This document shows, one piece after another, positions 1 to 5,210 of a stretch of 6,861 nt of DNA. The position numbers and the translations under genes were made by a program. A model generated the notes under the pieces. It saw only the letters and a program-made list of their open reading frames with translations, did not search any database and was not told where the DNA came from. Numbering within the stretch: the stretch's first letter is position 1; every line of letters starts with the position of its first letter. The DNA is from Erysipelotrichaceae bacterium (GTDB taxonomy: Bacteria; Bacillota_I; Bacilli_A; Erysipelotrichales; Coprobacillaceae), in NCBI GenBank assembly GCA_021200395.1, contig JAJQGQ010000105.1, positions 1-6,861 on the forward strand, written 5' to 3'.

Positions 1-402
1 TGTAACATCATCTAAATCTTTTTCATTTAAATGATTAAAATCTCTAACTATTTCATACTCTAATCCATGATCTTCGAATAAAGTAGAAAAATAACGATAA
101 GTTCCTCCATAAACATTAGAATTAAATAAAATCTTATCACCTTTTTTAAATAGTCCAAAAACTAAAGTTGTAGCTGCCATCCCACTTGAAGTCCCTAAAG
201 CATAATTAGCATCTTCTAATTGTGCCACTAATGTTTCAGTATAATAACGTGTAGGATTGTTACCTCTAGCATATTGGAAATCAGTATAATTTTCAATACC
301 TGGTTGGACAAATGTTGTAGATAGTTCCAAAGGAACATTTACACCATAAACATCTTCATTTGTTCTAAATCCTGCGTGAACAGCTTTTGTTTCATACTTC
401 AT
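1..402 (-). CDS. Cys/Met metabolism PLP-dependent enzyme (cystathionine gamma-synthase/lyase family), N-terminal part
   Basis: The first 134 residues of a PLP enzyme of the Cys/Met metabolism family; the C-terminal two thirds, including the PLP-binding lysine, lie beyond the left edge. It opens MKYETKAVHAG, a typical start for the family. Y44-A-R46 matches the Tyr-x-Arg pair that holds the PLP phosphate of the partner subunit, followed by NNPTR (48-52). SSGMAA (72-77) is the phosphate-binding turn, and Y98 in YGGTYR (98-103) is the tyrosine that stacks on PLP. Members make or split cystathionine, or split methionine or cysteine, in the cytosol; the visible part cannot separate these. YGGTYR resembles MetI/MccB-type enzymes. 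The start is supported by a GAAAGGA ribosome site that overlaps the stop codon of the ABC ATPase gene 14 bases upstream, so this is the last visible gene of the transporter operon. A role in methionine synthesis is inferred from the T-box upstream. Confidence 0.9.
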   Translation of the reverse strand, partial: MKYETKAVHAGFRTNEDVYGVNVPLELSTTFVQPGIENYTDFQYARGNNPTRYYTETLVAQLEDANYALGTSSGMAATTLVFGLFKKGDKILFNSNVYGGTYRYFSTLFEDHGLEYEIVRDFNHLNEKDLDDVT

Positions 403-416
403 TTTATATATTCCTT

Positions 417-1154
417 TCAATTATTAATGATTCGGCCAAGGAATTTCCTTGTTCTTTCTTGTTTTGGATTGGTTATAACTTCTTTAGCATTACCTTGTTC
501 TACAATGTATCCACCATCCATAAAAATGACACGATCAGCCACGTCTCGGGCAAAGCTCATCTCGTGTGTTACTATAATAGATGTCATATTTTCTTTAGCT
601 ATTCCCTTAATAACATCTAAAACTTCTTGAACTAATTCGGGATCCAGAGCACTGGTTGGTTCATCAAACAAAATAATTTCTGGCTTCAATGCAAGTGCTC
701 TAGCTATCGCAACACGTTGTTGCTGACCACCAGATAATTCACTTGGACGCATATCTTTTTTATCTAATAAACCAACCCTATTCAGCAATTCTTCAGCTAA
801 TTGATTAGCATCATCTTTGTGCATCTTTTTTACAACTGTAAGGGGGAGAGTTATATTTTTTATGACATTCTTGTTTTCAAAGAGATGATAATCCTGAAAA
901 ACCATGGCTGTTGCTCTGCGTATATCTAAATAGTTTTCTTTTTTCAAATGTTCACTATCATAAAAATGCTGACCAATTTCTACAGTTCCTTTTTGAGGAA
1001 CCTCTAATAAATTTAAACATCTTAGAAATGTTGATTTTCCTGAACCGGAAGGACCAATAATAGCGACTGTTTCGCCATCATTTACATCTAAGTCAATACC
1101 TTTTAATACTTCTATTTCACCAAATGATTTATGTATATTTCTGATTTTTATCAT
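417..1154 (-). CDS. Polar amino acid ABC transporter ATP-binding protein
   Basis: The ATPase subunit of a polar amino acid importer (GlnQ/TcyC/TcyN type), which powers uptake from the inner face of the membrane. All nucleotide-binding motifs are intact in 245 residues: Walker A GPSGSGKS (34-41), Q-loop Q87, signature LSGGQQQR (140-147), Walker B ILFDEP (161-166), D-loop SALD (168-171) and H-loop H197. Length is normal for the family. I chose the start at 1154 because GGAGA lies 9-10 bases before it and MIKIRNIHKSFG is the usual opening. A start at 1169 adds five residues (MENIK) but has only a weak GAAAAG site and would overlap the permease. With the chosen start, the gap to the permease stop is two bases and the ribosome site lies inside the permease's last codons, suggesting translational coupling. 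The substrate cannot be read from this subunit. Confidence 0.95.
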   Translation of the reverse strand: MIKIRNIHKSFGEIEVLKGIDLDVNDGETVAIIGPSGSGKSTFLRCLNLLEVPQKGTVEIGQHFYDSEHLKKENYLDIRRATAMVFQDYHLFENKNVIKNITLPLTVVKKMHKDDANQLAEELLNRVGLLDKKDMRPSELSGGQQQRVAIARALALKPEIILFDEPTSALDPELVQEVLDVIKGIAKENMTSIIVTHEMSFARDVADRVIFMDGGYIVEQGNAKEVITNPKQERTRKFLGRIINN

Positions 1155-1156
1155 TT

Positions 1157-1813
1157 TTATATTCTCCATTTCTTTTCAATATATTTTTGTAAATAAGTTA
1201 AAACAGTGCAAAACATGAGATATATAAAAGCGACTTCTAAATATAAAGCTAAAACTTCATAAGTTCTAGCAGCAATGGTTTGTGTTACATGAAACATTTC
1301 AGCCACGGTTATATTAGCAGCTAATGATGTATCTTTAACTAAGCCAATAAATGTGTTGGACAAAGCAGGAATACTTCTCTTTAATGCTTGGGGTAAAACA
1401 ATATGAATCATTGATTGTATATAAGTCATACCTACAGAATATGATGCTTCTATTTGACCTTTAGGGACGGCTAATATTGATCCTCGAATAGTTTCTGAAG
1501 CATAAGCACCTACATTTAAAGAAAATGCAATAATTGCTGAAGGAACGGCAGCAATAAGCAGACCTACGGATGCTAAACCATAAAACACAATAAATAATTG
1601 GACTAATAAAGGTGTACCTCTAAAAACCCATACATAAAATTGACATATTTGTTTAAGTATTTTAATATTCGCAACCTGAATAATAGCTACTACGATTGCA
1701 ATAACAAGGCCAATACCAAATGAGATGATTGTAAGAGGGATTGTATATAACAATCCCGGTAACAATATCTTTGGAAATGAGTTAATAAGTATCTCAATAA
1801 CACGGGAAGACAT
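1157..1813 (-). CDS. Polar amino acid ABC transporter permease (His/Glu/Gln/cystine type)
   Basis: The 218-residue inner-membrane channel subunit of an amino acid importer, probably acting as a homodimer because only one permease gene is present. Hydrophobic spans occur at about 18-47, 68-90, 90-106, 150-170 and 185-207. The family hallmark RGTPLLVQLF is at 65-74. The EAA loop, which docks on the ATPase, runs from about 122 to 141 (EASYSVGM, then VLPQA). The start sits one base after the binding-protein stop codon, and its AGAGG ribosome site lies within the end of that gene; downstream it abuts the ATPase. Order and spacing (binding protein, permease, ATPase) are those of a single three-gene uptake system. 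The closest named relatives I would expect are TcyB/TcyL/TcyM-type cystine permeases, but that is inference from context. Confidence 0.94.
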   Translation of the reverse strand: MSSRVIEILINSFPKILLPGLLYTIPLTIISFGIGLVIAIVVAIIQVANIKILKQICQFYVWVFRGTPLLVQLFIVFYGLASVGLLIAAVPSAIIAFSLNVGAYASETIRGSILAVPKGQIEASYSVGMTYIQSMIHIVLPQALKRSIPALSNTFIGLVKDTSLAANITVAEMFHVTQTIAARTYEVLALYLEVAFIYLMFCTVLTYLQKYIEKKWRI

Positions 1814-1814
1814 A

Positions 1815-2609
1815 TTAAGCCTCTACAGAAACATCAAATCCAAAATATTTATTAGATATTTCAGATAATGTTCCTTCTTCTTTTAACTCTAATAATGCCT
1901 CATCAATAGCTTCCTTTAATTCAGTATCTTCTTGTCTGATAAGTGCAGCTGATTTTGTTGGCTCGTCAGATTGAGCAACAATTTTCACATCCGTATCACC
2001 TTGTTGTTTAATATAATCATAATAAGTTACATTATCATTGACAGTTGCATCTGCTCTACCTTGAATAACTAGTTGTATTGAAGAACTGAAACCTTCTGTT
2101 GCGACAATGCTACCACCATTTTCTTCAACAATCGTAGCCCAATTACTTGTCGTTGTTTGTGCACAACTCTTACCATCTAAGTCAGCAAATGAATTAATAT
2201 CATTATTATCAGATTTTGTGATAATGACACCATAAGAGTATGTATAAGGTGTAGAGAATAAATATTTTTCTTCTCTTTCTTCAGTAATACCAACTTGATT
2301 AAAAATAACATCATACTTTTTAGCATCTAATCCAGCGATAATACCATCCCATGCAGTTTCCACAAACTCTACTTCTACACCTAATTTTTCAGCTACAGCT
2401 TCAGCAATTTCCACATCATAACCTACTAAATCATTCGTTGTTTCATCATGATAAGTATATGGAGAATAAGTACCTTCAACAGCTACTGTAATAACTCCTT
2501 CTTCTAAAATTTCATCCAATAATGATGTATCACTATCACTACTACTTGAGCAACCACTTATTCCTACAGTTAAAACACTTGCTAATAAAATCTTTAATAT
2601 TTTTTTCAT
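1815..2609 (-). CDS. Amino acid ABC transporter substrate-binding lipoprotein, probably sulfur amino acid (cystine-like)
   Basis: A 264-residue family 3 solute-binding protein anchored outside the membrane as a lipoprotein. A signal peptide (KK then a hydrophobic stretch at 7-17) ends in lipobox ISGC, with C20 as the lipidated cysteine, followed by a Ser/Asp-rich linker. The mature protein shows the usual GTYSPYTY (46-53) and GYDVEIAEA (63-71) segments, ITEER (108-112, whose Arg aligns with the ligand-carboxylate Arg of HisJ-type proteins) and FSTPY (118-122). AQTTTSNWA (150-158), NQVGITEER and the ATVND stretch near 190 resemble cystine binders such as TcyA as I remember them. A strong AGAAGGAGGAT ribosome site precedes the start. 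It is first in the operon, just behind a T-box terminator. Family resemblance favours cystine while the leader's AUG specifier points to methionine control; either substrate remains possible. Confidence 0.94.
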   Translation of the reverse strand: MKKILKILLASVLTVGISGCSSSSDSDTSLLDEILEEGVITVAVEGTYSPYTYHDETTNDLVGYDVEIAEAVAEKLGVEVEFVETAWDGIIAGLDAKKYDVIFNQVGITEEREEKYLFSTPYTYSYGVIITKSDNNDINSFADLDGKSCAQTTTSNWATIVEENGGSIVATEGFSSSIQLVIQGRADATVNDNVTYYDYIKQQGDTDVKIVAQSDEPTKSAALIRQEDTELKEAIDEALLELKEEGTLSEISNKYFGFDVSVEA

Positions 2610-2682
2610 TTTCTAATCCTCCTTCTAAAATCATTAAAGTTTATCATATATATATTTCATCCCTGGTTATCTCCCTCCTAAT

Positions 2683-2710
2683 AAAAAAATCGTCCTTACA
2701 AAGGACGATT
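2683..2710 (-). terminator. T-box regulated intrinsic terminator
   Basis: A perfect 10-base-pair stem (AATCGTCCTT at 2701-2710 with AAGGACGATT at 2688-2697, minus-strand reading), a three-base loop and a run of seven U residues. Its 5' arm is shared with the antiterminator, so tRNA binding to the T-box would prevent this hairpin and allow read-through into the binding-protein gene, whose start lies about 75 bases downstream. Confidence 0.93.
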
Positions 2711-2932
2711 TAATCGTGTTACCACCTTTTTTTAAAATAACTTCACAGTTATTTCCTCATCGAGTACTATCATACTCTTTCACGTTAACGGGTGAACCCG
2801 TCATATCCTAACAAAATTGCTCAGATATGCAACTCCAAGACCATCTTCATCTATCTTTTGCTTCTCCTTTTCACCAACCAGAATTTCTCTAAACGCATCC
2901 AATAGATTACTCTTCTCTTCTTTGTTTTTCTA
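2683..2932 (-). ncRNA. T-box riboswitch leader, probably tRNA-Met specific
   Basis: This leader senses uncharged tRNA and controls transcription into the transporter operon. The T-box motif is at 2715-2729 (AAAGGTGGTAACACG; family consensus AARGGTGGNACCGCG). It can fold as an antiterminator: AAAGG with CCTTT, a seven-base TGGTAAC bulge, and ACGAT with ATCGT. Stem I carries the distal GGTTGGTGAAA element. By alignment with the known glyQS leader, the specifier loop is framed by AAGA (2911-2914) with TCTT (2837-2840) and by ATCTAT (2902-2907) with ATAGAT (2849-2854). This leaves GTA opposite GAAG, then ATG, then G, so the specifier is ATG at 2842-2844. The variable T-box base at 2721 is U, which pairs with an A73 discriminator, as in tRNA-Met. 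T-box identity is near certain. The methionine assignment is a hand-folded inference, supported by two independent features. The 5' end is estimated from the promoter. Confidence 0.93.
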
Positions 2933-2938
2933 TAATTC

Positions 2939-2967
2939 ATATTAAACCTATAGGAAAAGTATGTCAA
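2939..2967 (-). promoter_or_regulatory. Sigma-A type promoter of the T-box/transporter operon
   Basis: On the minus strand, TTGACA (2962-2967) is followed after exactly 17 bases by TAATAT (2939-2944). This is a near-consensus vegetative promoter. The expected transcript start, about 2932, fits the beginning of T-box stem I. A strong constitutive promoter with control left to the terminator is usual for T-box operons. Confidence 0.85.
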
Positions 2968-2996
2968 GCTTTTTTTTCTTTATTACTTGTAAATTC

Positions 2997-3024
2997 TTGC
3001 AATAATATGATTATGTATTATAAT
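2997..3024 (+). promoter_or_regulatory. Predicted promoter of the ECF S-component gene
   Basis: TTGCAA (2997-3002), 16 bases, then a perfect TATAAT (3019-3024). It lies about 30 bases from, and diverges from, the T-box operon promoter. The predicted start near 3031 leaves an untranslated leader of roughly 110 bases before the gene at 3143. I found no known riboswitch class in that leader. Confidence 0.65.
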
Positions 3025-3142
3025 GAATCTCGTTATTGTTTTGTATTATTCAAAGAGATCTTTAGGACTTTTATGAATTATGTTACATTACAACAACACC
3101 AATATCAACGTTGCATCTATTAGAGCGACAGTAGGAGGAAAA

Positions 3143-3766
3143 ATGAATAAAACAAAAACACAAAACATGACTATTTTTGCAATGCTTTTAGCTATTGAAA
3201 TCATCTTAGTCATGACTCCTCTAGGATATCTGCCTATAGGAGTATTAAGCATCACAACGATGCACATTCCTGTTATTATAGCAGGCATATTATTAGGTAA
3301 AAAAGAAGGCGCAGCCTTAGGTTTTGTCTTTGGACTAACTAGTATGATTCGTGCAACACTACAACCAAGTATCACTTCATTTTGCTTTTCACCTTTTATT
3401 ACAATAGGTGGAATGAGTGGTAATTACGCGAGTATATTGATTGCCTTTGTTCCTAGAATATTGTTAGGATATATATCAGGGTTAATATATGAGATTTTAT
3501 CTCATAAGCTCAACAACAAAACAGCAATTATTACGGCATCTTTAGCTGGAACACTTACTAATACAATTTTGGTCTTATTTGGTATTTATATTTTCTTTGG
3601 ACAAGCTTATGCCAGTGTTCTAGGAATCGCCTATGAAACATTGATTATTGCATTATTATCAGTCATAGCTAGTAATGGAATGATAGAAGCTATTGTGGCA
3701 TCGATTGTTTCAGTGTTGGTATGTCAAGGTGCTTACTATGTATTACGTATGAAAACTGAATTTTGA
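3143..3766 (+). CDS. ECF transporter S-component (vitamin uptake, possibly pantothenate PanT-like)
   Basis: A 207-residue, very hydrophobic protein with about six membrane spans (roughly 10-26, 31-52, 54-70, 97-118, 128-153, 160-200), the size and layout of the substrate-binding S-component of energy-coupling factor transporters. Helix 1 carries A13-x-x-x-A17, like the AxxxA motif S-components use to contact EcfT. The segments MHIPVIIAGILLG (40-52), FVFGLTSMI (61-69) and PSITSFCFSPF (75-85) recall PanT-type pantothenate carriers as I remember them; the vitamin is a guess. No EcfA or EcfT is nearby, so it would share an energy module encoded elsewhere (group II). I chose the start at 3143 because AGGAGG lies directly upstream. 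The reading frame is open back to 3080, but that would add 21 polar residues without a ribosome site. It has its own promoter and terminator, so it is monocistronic. Confidence 0.88.
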   Translation: MNKTKTQNMTIFAMLLAIEIILVMTPLGYLPIGVLSITTMHIPVIIAGILLGKKEGAALGFVFGLTSMIRATLQPSITSFCFSPFITIGGMSGNYASILIAFVPRILLGYISGLIYEILSHKLNNKTAIITASLAGTLTNTILVLFGIYIFFGQAYASVLGIAYETLIIALLSVIASNGMIEAIVASIVSVLVCQGAYYVLRMKTEF

Positions 3767-3779
3767 ATTCAGTTTTTTT
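3752..3779 (+). terminator. Intrinsic terminator overlapping the end of the ECF S-component gene
   Basis: AAAACTGAATT (3752-3762) pairs with AATTCAGTTTT (3766-3776) around a three-base loop, followed by a U tract to 3779. The left arm is formed by the last codons of the gene, and the stop codon (3764-3766) sits in the loop and the first base of the right arm. The hairpin is therefore partly coding. Confidence 0.85.
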
Positions 3780-3793
3780 ATTATCCTTAAATG

Positions 3794-3817
3794 AAAAACT
3801 TCCAATAAAGGAAGTCT
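3794..3817 (-). terminator. Intrinsic terminator of the 116-residue protein gene
   Basis: Read on the minus strand, ACTTCC and GGAAGT (extended by one G-U and one A-U pair) form a stem around a TTTATT loop, followed by a short run of U. It begins about 15 bases after the stop codon at 3832. It converges with the ECF terminator, so the two genes are separated by back-to-back stops in a 65-base gap. Confidence 0.75.
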
Positions 3818-3831
3818 ACTAATAAAACCAT

Positions 3832-4182
3832 TCACTCATCATCATCGTCATATACTCCTGTATTATAACGATTCAATACTTTAAGAAACTCATCCAAAGA
3901 ACTATGTTTAATATACAACATAAATATTTGATCCAATTGTTCTTCGTTACAACTACATAGATGATCATATAAATTAATATGAAATCTCTCTAACAACAAT
4001 ACAAATAAAACATGAGCTTCTTTCCATAAACGCATTTGAATACCACGTTCTTCATCTTTGGAAGCTACATACTTCTTATCATACTTATAATGATGGGGAT
4101 TTTGGTCTTCTTGCTTTAAATAATGCTGTACATGCATTTTTTGCATGATTTCAATCAATTTTTCTAATTCATTTTGTTCCAT
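3832..4182 (-). CDS. Hypothetical protein, 116 residues, soluble, acidic tail
   Basis: I do not recognise this protein. The start at 4182 is supported by a strong AGGAGG site seven bases upstream. The frame is open back to 4269, but the extra 29 residues have no ribosome site and come from AT-rich intergenic sequence. There is no signal peptide or convincing membrane span; it looks cytosolic and mostly helical. The order is a charged helix (3-25), a basic, aromatic middle (HHYKYDKKY, 30-38), a segment with SKDEERGIQMRLWKEAHVLFVLLLERF (41-67), two close cysteines C76-S-C78, a second amphipathic part (80-105) and an acidic end (YDDDDE). It is rich in His. It stands alone between a terminator and a divergent yybS promoter, so its neighbours give no functional hint. 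The codon pattern, ribosome site and terminator all say it is a real gene. Confidence 0.82.
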   Translation of the reverse strand: MEQNELEKLIEIMQKMHVQHYLKQEDQNPHHYKYDKKYVASKDEERGIQMRLWKEAHVLFVLLLERFHINLYDHLCSCNEEQLDQIFMLYIKHSSLDEFLKVLNRYNTGVYDDDDE

Positions 4183-4276
4183 AAAAAACCTCCTATTATT
4201 TATATACGCATAAAATTCGTAAATTTCTTTTTTTAAAATGAATTTTTTTAAAAAATTTTTATAAATCACTTATATA

Positions 4277-4285
4277 TGATATAAT
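4277..4285 (+). promoter_or_regulatory. Extended -10 promoter of yybS-gdpP
   Basis: TGATATAAT gives a perfect -10 box (4280-4285) with the TG extension at 4277-4278. The matching -35 region is only T-rich (about 4257-4262), as often seen when an extended -10 is present. A start near 4292 leaves a short leader of about 20 bases with AAGGAG (4298-4303) ahead of the ATG. Confidence 0.65.
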
Positions 4286-4310
4286 ATGAAATATTTTAAG
4301 GAGTGATCTT

Positions 4311-5210
4311 ATGGGTCAGACAAATACAAAAAAATTAGTACAAGGAGCGATGATTGCATCTATTTTTGGTGTTTTATCGTTATTAAATACTTATATGGGT
4401 GGTATCATAGATGTACTCATTTGTTATGTGATGGTTATACCTGTTGTATGGTATGGATATACTTATAATCTTAAAGATAATATGATTGTCTGTTTGGCAG
4501 CTATGATTGTGATAGCTTTAATGGGTTTACCTTTTTTTGTGATATCATCTTTTTCATCATGTGTTGCAGGTATATTTATTGGTGAAGCTTTAAAGCGAAA
4601 AGCGAGTAAGGGTTCAATATTCTTTGGCAGTTTCATTGTTATGTTTTTAAACAATATCTTTATTTATAAAGTATTTTCAGGATTATTAGGTATGAATATT
4701 ACAGAAGAATTAACAGAAGTTTATGAAATGCTTCAGCCATTTATACCATCACTTTCTTTGGATACAGTATTATCTATTGAACCTATATTCCTTATTGTGA
4801 TGTCAGCAATGGAAACATATGTTATATTACTTTTTTGTCAGCTTGCCCTGTCACGTTTTAAAATTGAATTTCCAGGATCATTTCATATTGCTTCAATGCA
4901 TTTAAATTATAAGTGGGGTCTAATATTATTAGTTACATTAATTATTTCTTATATAGCTATTAACTTCATACAAATGAATTCTATGATTTTTATTTATGCT
5001 TATACTTTATCAATGCTTATATTTATGGTAGAAGGAGTGGCTTTTCTATGTTGGTTATTGATCTATTTAGAAAAGCCTAAGTTGATGATTCTTGCATTTA
5101 TTGGTATACTCATACCATATATTCAAATAATTTATATGATATTAGGAATTATCGACATCCTAACCAATTTGCGTTATAATATATTCTATAGAAAGGGGAT
5201 GAGCCAATGA
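4311..5210 (+). CDS. yybS: YybS family (DUF2232) integral membrane protein
   Basis: A 299-residue polytopic membrane protein with about eight hydrophobic spans (around 10-28, 32-50, 57-80, 103-127, 155-181, 202-222, 226-252 and 257-285) and a basic C-terminal tail. Size, span layout and position directly before gdpP match YybS (DUF2232), a widely conserved Firmicutes protein whose biochemical role is not established. The start is well supported: AAGGAG eight bases upstream and a clear promoter. The last four bases of the reading frame are shared with the start of gdpP (ATGA overlap), so translation of the two is probably coupled. A link to c-di-AMP turnover is suggested only by this conserved pairing. 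Sequence identity between YybS proteins is low, so part of the assignment rests on context. Confidence 0.88.
   Translation: MGQTNTKKLVQGAMIASIFGVLSLLNTYMGGIIDVLICYVMVIPVVWYGYTYNLKDNMIVCLAAMIVIALMGLPFFVISSFSSCVAGIFIGEALKRKASKGSIFFGSFIVMFLNNIFIYKVFSGLLGMNITEELTEVYEMLQPFIPSLSLDTVLSIEPIFLIVMSAMETYVILLFCQLALSRFKIEFPGSFHIASMHLNYKWGLILLVTLIISYIAINFIQMNSMIFIYAYTLSMLIFMVEGVAFLCWLLIYLEKPKLMILAFIGILIPYIQIIYMILGIIDILTNLRYNIFYRKGMSQ

Noticed and set aside
376..630. Open frames on the plus strand within 376-630
   Set aside because: They lie antisense to the intact ABC ATPase gene and the start of the PLP gene, with no ribosome site or family resemblance; they are shadows.
2829..2831. TGC (cysteine) as the T-box specifier codon, which would suit a cystine transporter
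   Set aside because: At first it looked aligned with a following TGAGC. However, this TGC lies in TTGC, which pairs with GCAA (2817-2820) as a separate hairpin. It lacks the GAA loop and flanking helices, and the T-box UGGU would mismatch the U73 usual in tRNA-Cys. ATG at 2842-2844 fits better on every count.
3080..3142. Upstream extension of the ECF S-component by 21 residues
   Set aside because: The frame is open, but there is no ribosome site before 3080 and a very good AGGAGG directly before 3143. The extra residues are polar and unlike an S-component N terminus.
3031..3142. Known riboswitch (THF, preQ1, TPP, cobalamin or FMN type) ahead of the ECF gene
   Set aside because: I looked for the conserved cores of these classes and saw none; only weak AT-rich pairing is present.
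3088..3375. Minus-strand frame of 95 codons opposite the ECF gene
   Set aside because: It mirrors the codons of the S-component on the other strand, has no ribosome site and no plausible protein features.
4183..4269. Upstream extension of the 116-residue protein by 29 residues
   Set aside because: The extra part is Lys/Phe/Tyr-rich translation of AT-rich intergenic DNA, without a ribosome site, and AGGAGG precedes the ATG at 4182.
4186..4276. Promoter for the 116-residue protein on the minus strand
   Set aside because: Many TATA-like strings occur in this very AT-rich stretch, but none has a credible -35 at proper spacing and distance from the ribosome site, so no site is called.
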